Assembly: GCA_030533445.1 (NCBI GenBank) | Contig: CM060073.1 | Location: 41,337,928 to 41,401,927 of the forward strand | Direction of reading: 5' to 3' | Source of the DNA: Cyprinodon diabolis | Taxonomy: Eukaryota > Chordata > Actinopteri > Cyprinodontiformes > Cyprinodontidae | Length of the DNA: 64,000 nucleotides | Shown: positions 61,045 to 64,000 of the stretch, piece after piece | How positions within the stretch are numbered: the stretch's first letter is position 1 | How the letters are laid out: each line of letters opens with the position of its first letter | Made by a program: the position numbers and the translations under genes | Notes under the pieces: model-generated | Seen by the model: the letters and a program-made list of their open reading frames with translations, nothing else | What the model was told of the DNA's origin: nothing | Databases searched by the model: none

Positions 61045-64000
61045 CTTTGGAAGAAAAATAATAATAAACTGATGATCTGCCTGTGCATCCCAGTACAGTA
61101 AAAACAAAACTTGGTTGGATATTTATACAATAACACACAGATAGATACCTACCAGGTAGAAGTCTAGAGCCAAAAAAAGAGCAATTAACACCTCTGCAGA
61201 CCCCACACAGCCTGGTCAGAACCTGTTCATTTTTTTACCTGATAAACTTAATTAACCAATTTATTAAGTTCTTATACTTAATTTCATACCTTTTACCCCT
61301 TTGAACTTTGTTGTTTCACAATGTGGCTTTTTGTACTCTTAATAGCAGCAATGAAAAACCAAAGTCAGGCTTTTGTTTGTGGAAAAGTACTTGGCCATTA
61401 AGGTAATGATAATTTTTTTTTTTATGCCCCCATTGCAAAAGACTAATTGTGTTTTTTTAATGGCAGGATTTTTATGTTTTGTTTTGTGTCACATAACAGA
61501 CCACCTTCATAGAGAAAACTGTTGATGTGAAATGTCAAAATGAAAATGTGGGGAGTTTTTTTTAATATTCTTTACATTTACACTTTTAGGGAAAAAATAT
61601 CTTTTACTAATTTTTTGCTAATTTGAACAAACGTTTAAGTCATAGTACATGACTTTCAAAAAGTGTAAGATTATTTCTATTTTAGTAATGTACAGTCATT
61701 TGTGTTCTAATCAAACAGTGAGAGAATTGTGTATTGTATTTTGCAGTGCAGTGTGGTAATATCGATCACTGTGTGCAAATCTTGTGTACTTTTGGCACAA
61801 GTGTGCATTGCTTTATTAATTGTGTCCTGTTTTGAGGAAATGGTGTGCAATACTTTTGGAAATGTGTGCTATTTTTCAAGATCAGTGTTTAACCAACTGA
61901 GAAAAACTGAAATTACCCACAGATTATAAAACCTCTGGTGACCTAAACAACAAAATAGGAGTCAGCAGAATTTCAAGAGCAGTGGAGTGGAGGGCAAGGA
62001 AATACATGTAAGAGATTAAAATGAGGAGGAAAAGATAAGCATTTCTTTTAGTCTGCCAAACATGCATTTAGGTTGGGCTTTAGGGGTTAAAAAATACCTT
62101 TAACCAGGCTATTGCTTTTTACACATTTGTAATGTTAATTAGTTTCTATGCTTTGTGTCTTCCTTCACAAAGCATATAAACTATTGGAATATCTTTAACA
62201 GAACTCATTCATCAAGGCACTTCAACAACACCTCAGAAAGCTAAGAGAGATCATGCATATAACTGTATCCATATATCCATGCAACACAGTTTACCCCTCG
62301 CTTCTTGAATTACCTTACTGTGATAAATCCTGTCAAATTTTTATATGGTCAATGCCACACTGACCCCTTGATTGGTTGTGAAAAAACCTTATTGTGAACA
62401 TGACACTATTGTACTGCAGTGTATGAGGGCGAAGAGGAAAACAAAGAGGACCAATGACGGACTCAATAGATATTTATGTAGTTGGCCTTTTGATGTGTGT
62501 CCTTAGTGTAACCCGAGTGGGCAGCACACAGGTCATTACGGTCAAATGCAGTGAAGGGGCACAAAAGAGTCAAACAATGGCCTGATGAAGTAGAGTGAGG
62601 AAGGCACCCAAGGACAGGAAAGAGTATACCAGCTCCAGACAGGAATTGGGATGAGATGGGAGGCACAAATTTAAAGTGGCATGAAAGAAGTAGTGACACC
62701 ATTGAACTTTTCCATATTTTTTCAAGTTACAACCACAAAACTAATTCTAATTTAATACCCCAACATGAATTATCATATCTTTGCAAAAGGGAGAAAAATC
62801 ATACACAATTTTCATTAAAAACAAATGTATTTCATTTTCTTTTCTCTGATACCCCCAAATTAATCCACTGGGAAAGTTGGACCGATGTCCCCTAATTAGG
62901 AAGCAGAGTCTACAGAGTCTTTGTGATCTAATATGTGTATAAATTCAGCCATTCTTTGAAGGCCTTTGTTAGAGACCTTTGGTGAACAAACACCACAAAG
63001 ACCAAGGAACATGGCTCAGGAAGCAGCTTGTGAAGGAAAGTTCAGTTTAGGGCTTGGTTACAAATGAATATCCCAAACTTTTAAGGTCTCATTGAGAAAT
63101 CAAAGAAGGATCCAAAAGGACTTTGGTAGCTCTGGTAGAGCTGCAGGGATTTGCTCCAGAGGTGGGAGAACATGAACATACATCATGCTTTCCATACACC
63201 TTGCCTTCATGATGTTATTGACCGAGAAGGGCAATTTCAACATCAATGTATAAGAAACTCCCTTTAAAATCAAAATGTAACTTCTAGCCTGAATGCAAAA
63301 TTATTACATTTGGTTTATTTATATAGCATCATTTCACAACACGTCATATTCAGGCCCTTTGCAAAGACGATTCAACCAGATCATTCAGTCAAATTGGTTC
63401 AAAAGTTTCTATCTAAGGAAATCAATTCAATTTCAAGAATTTATTGTCATTGTCAAAAAAAGGCAACGAAATTGTGTTTGGGGTACTATACTTAGTAGCA
63501 GCACGTTCCAAGTAAAGTGCACAAGAGGTAAAAGTGACACCAGTGCTTGACCCCCCCAGCCCCCCCCTCCATCCCACTTAAAGTGCAGCAAAGATTATAA
63601 GTGCCATAATGCTTGCCCCCCCCACACACACACACACACACACACACACAGGATAAATACACAGCTCCCCTACCAGACTATAATAAGGGAGCCCTAATGA
63701 ATAAGGCAAAACATTCAGAATTTAGGCAGTCCGTTCTTCAAAAGTCCTGTGAGTTCAAAAGTCTTATGGCCTGGTGGTATAATCCAACCTGATTGCATTG
63801 ACTCATTGACTCTTCAGCTATCCCTCCCACCAAGCATGAATGCAGCAAGAGTAGAAAGGAAAAACTCAGTGTGAGCGGCCATCTGCCGAGGCTGACTGGG
63901 GTTCAAAGAGATAGAAGCAGACATACAACAACAAGCAGAGATATAAAAGTTAACTGTTAACCAGCTCCACAGGTGGCCCTCTACAGGAAAGACACATCTG
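61045..64000. other. Upstream of tmc1-like, repeats, no gene recognised
   Basis: The missing tmc1-like start exon should lie here or beyond the window; no MPPK-like start followed by a donor was recognised. About 62695-62790 and 62930-63250 resemble decayed Tc1-related sequence. The rest is AT-rich. Confidence 0.45.
63306..64000 (-). repeat. L2-like retroelement copy with inner insertion, cut by window edge
   Basis: Begins 'tttatttatatagcatcatttcac' and resumes at about 63788 with 'gattgcattgactcattgactc' and 'gcggccatctgccgaggctgactgggg', as in 52660-53434. Between about 63421 and 63787 it is interrupted by another retroelement tail ('tttattgtcattgtc', 'ggcaacgaaatt') with a (CA)n array at about 63622-63650. 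Confidence 0.65.

Overview
This window is vertebrate nuclear DNA, almost certainly from a teleost fish. The evidence is split genes with GT-AG introns and fish orthologues, two different full-length Tc1 transposons, hAT elements, fish-type L2-like 3' tails with a 'gcgctatataaataaa' end, tRNA-derived SINEs and many microsatellites. No prokaryotic gene organisation, rRNA, CRISPR array or convincing functional tRNA is visible. All exon models were built by hand from splice signals and reading-phase agreement; no database search was run.

Layout. (1) 1495-14707, plus strand: a minus-end-type kinesin-14 with a coiled-coil stalk and C-terminal motor, closest in neck and tail to the KCBP / sea-urchin kinesin-C group. 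It carries two independent lesions: a 5.2 kb nested transposon inside a coding exon and a 2-base deletion in the motor. (2) 19690-28352, minus strand: a CYP1-family cytochrome P450, best matched to CYP1D1, in which the end of one exon and the whole next exon are missing. (3) 31063-42117, minus strand: a 20-exon TMC gene most like TMC2, predicted 962 aa. (4) 46145-61044, minus strand: a second TMC gene most like TMC1, with 19 exons recognised and the start-codon exon not found. Human TMC1 and the CYP1D1P pseudogene both lie at 9q21, so the P450-TMC neighbourhood looks like conserved synteny. The TMC genes encode subunits of the hair-cell mechanotransduction channel.

Mobile DNA. The kinesin exon is hit by a hAT element (4999-10191, 8-bp duplication). 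That element is invaded by a 3.8 kb palindromic element (6224-10037, 6-bp duplication), whose AT-rich centre is invaded by an intact Tc1 transposon (7343-8947). A second hAT copy at 50621-51881 lacks the palindrome and serves as a natural empty-site control. A different intact Tc1 sits in a tmc1-like intron (58157-59404). Other elements with target duplications are two solo LTRs (52067-53573, itself split by an L2-like insertion, and 54681-55066), two small hAT-type elements (22457-22838, 32552-32946), a 583-bp inverted-repeat element (29078-29660) and a TA-flanked MITE (18522-18791).

Overall, two genes at the left of the window (kinesin and P450) appear broken while the two TMC genes keep phase-consistent exons throughout. 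The most notable observations are the four-level nest inside a kinesin exon, the loss of that kinesin and of the P450 core, and the tandem TMC2-like/TMC1-like pair.
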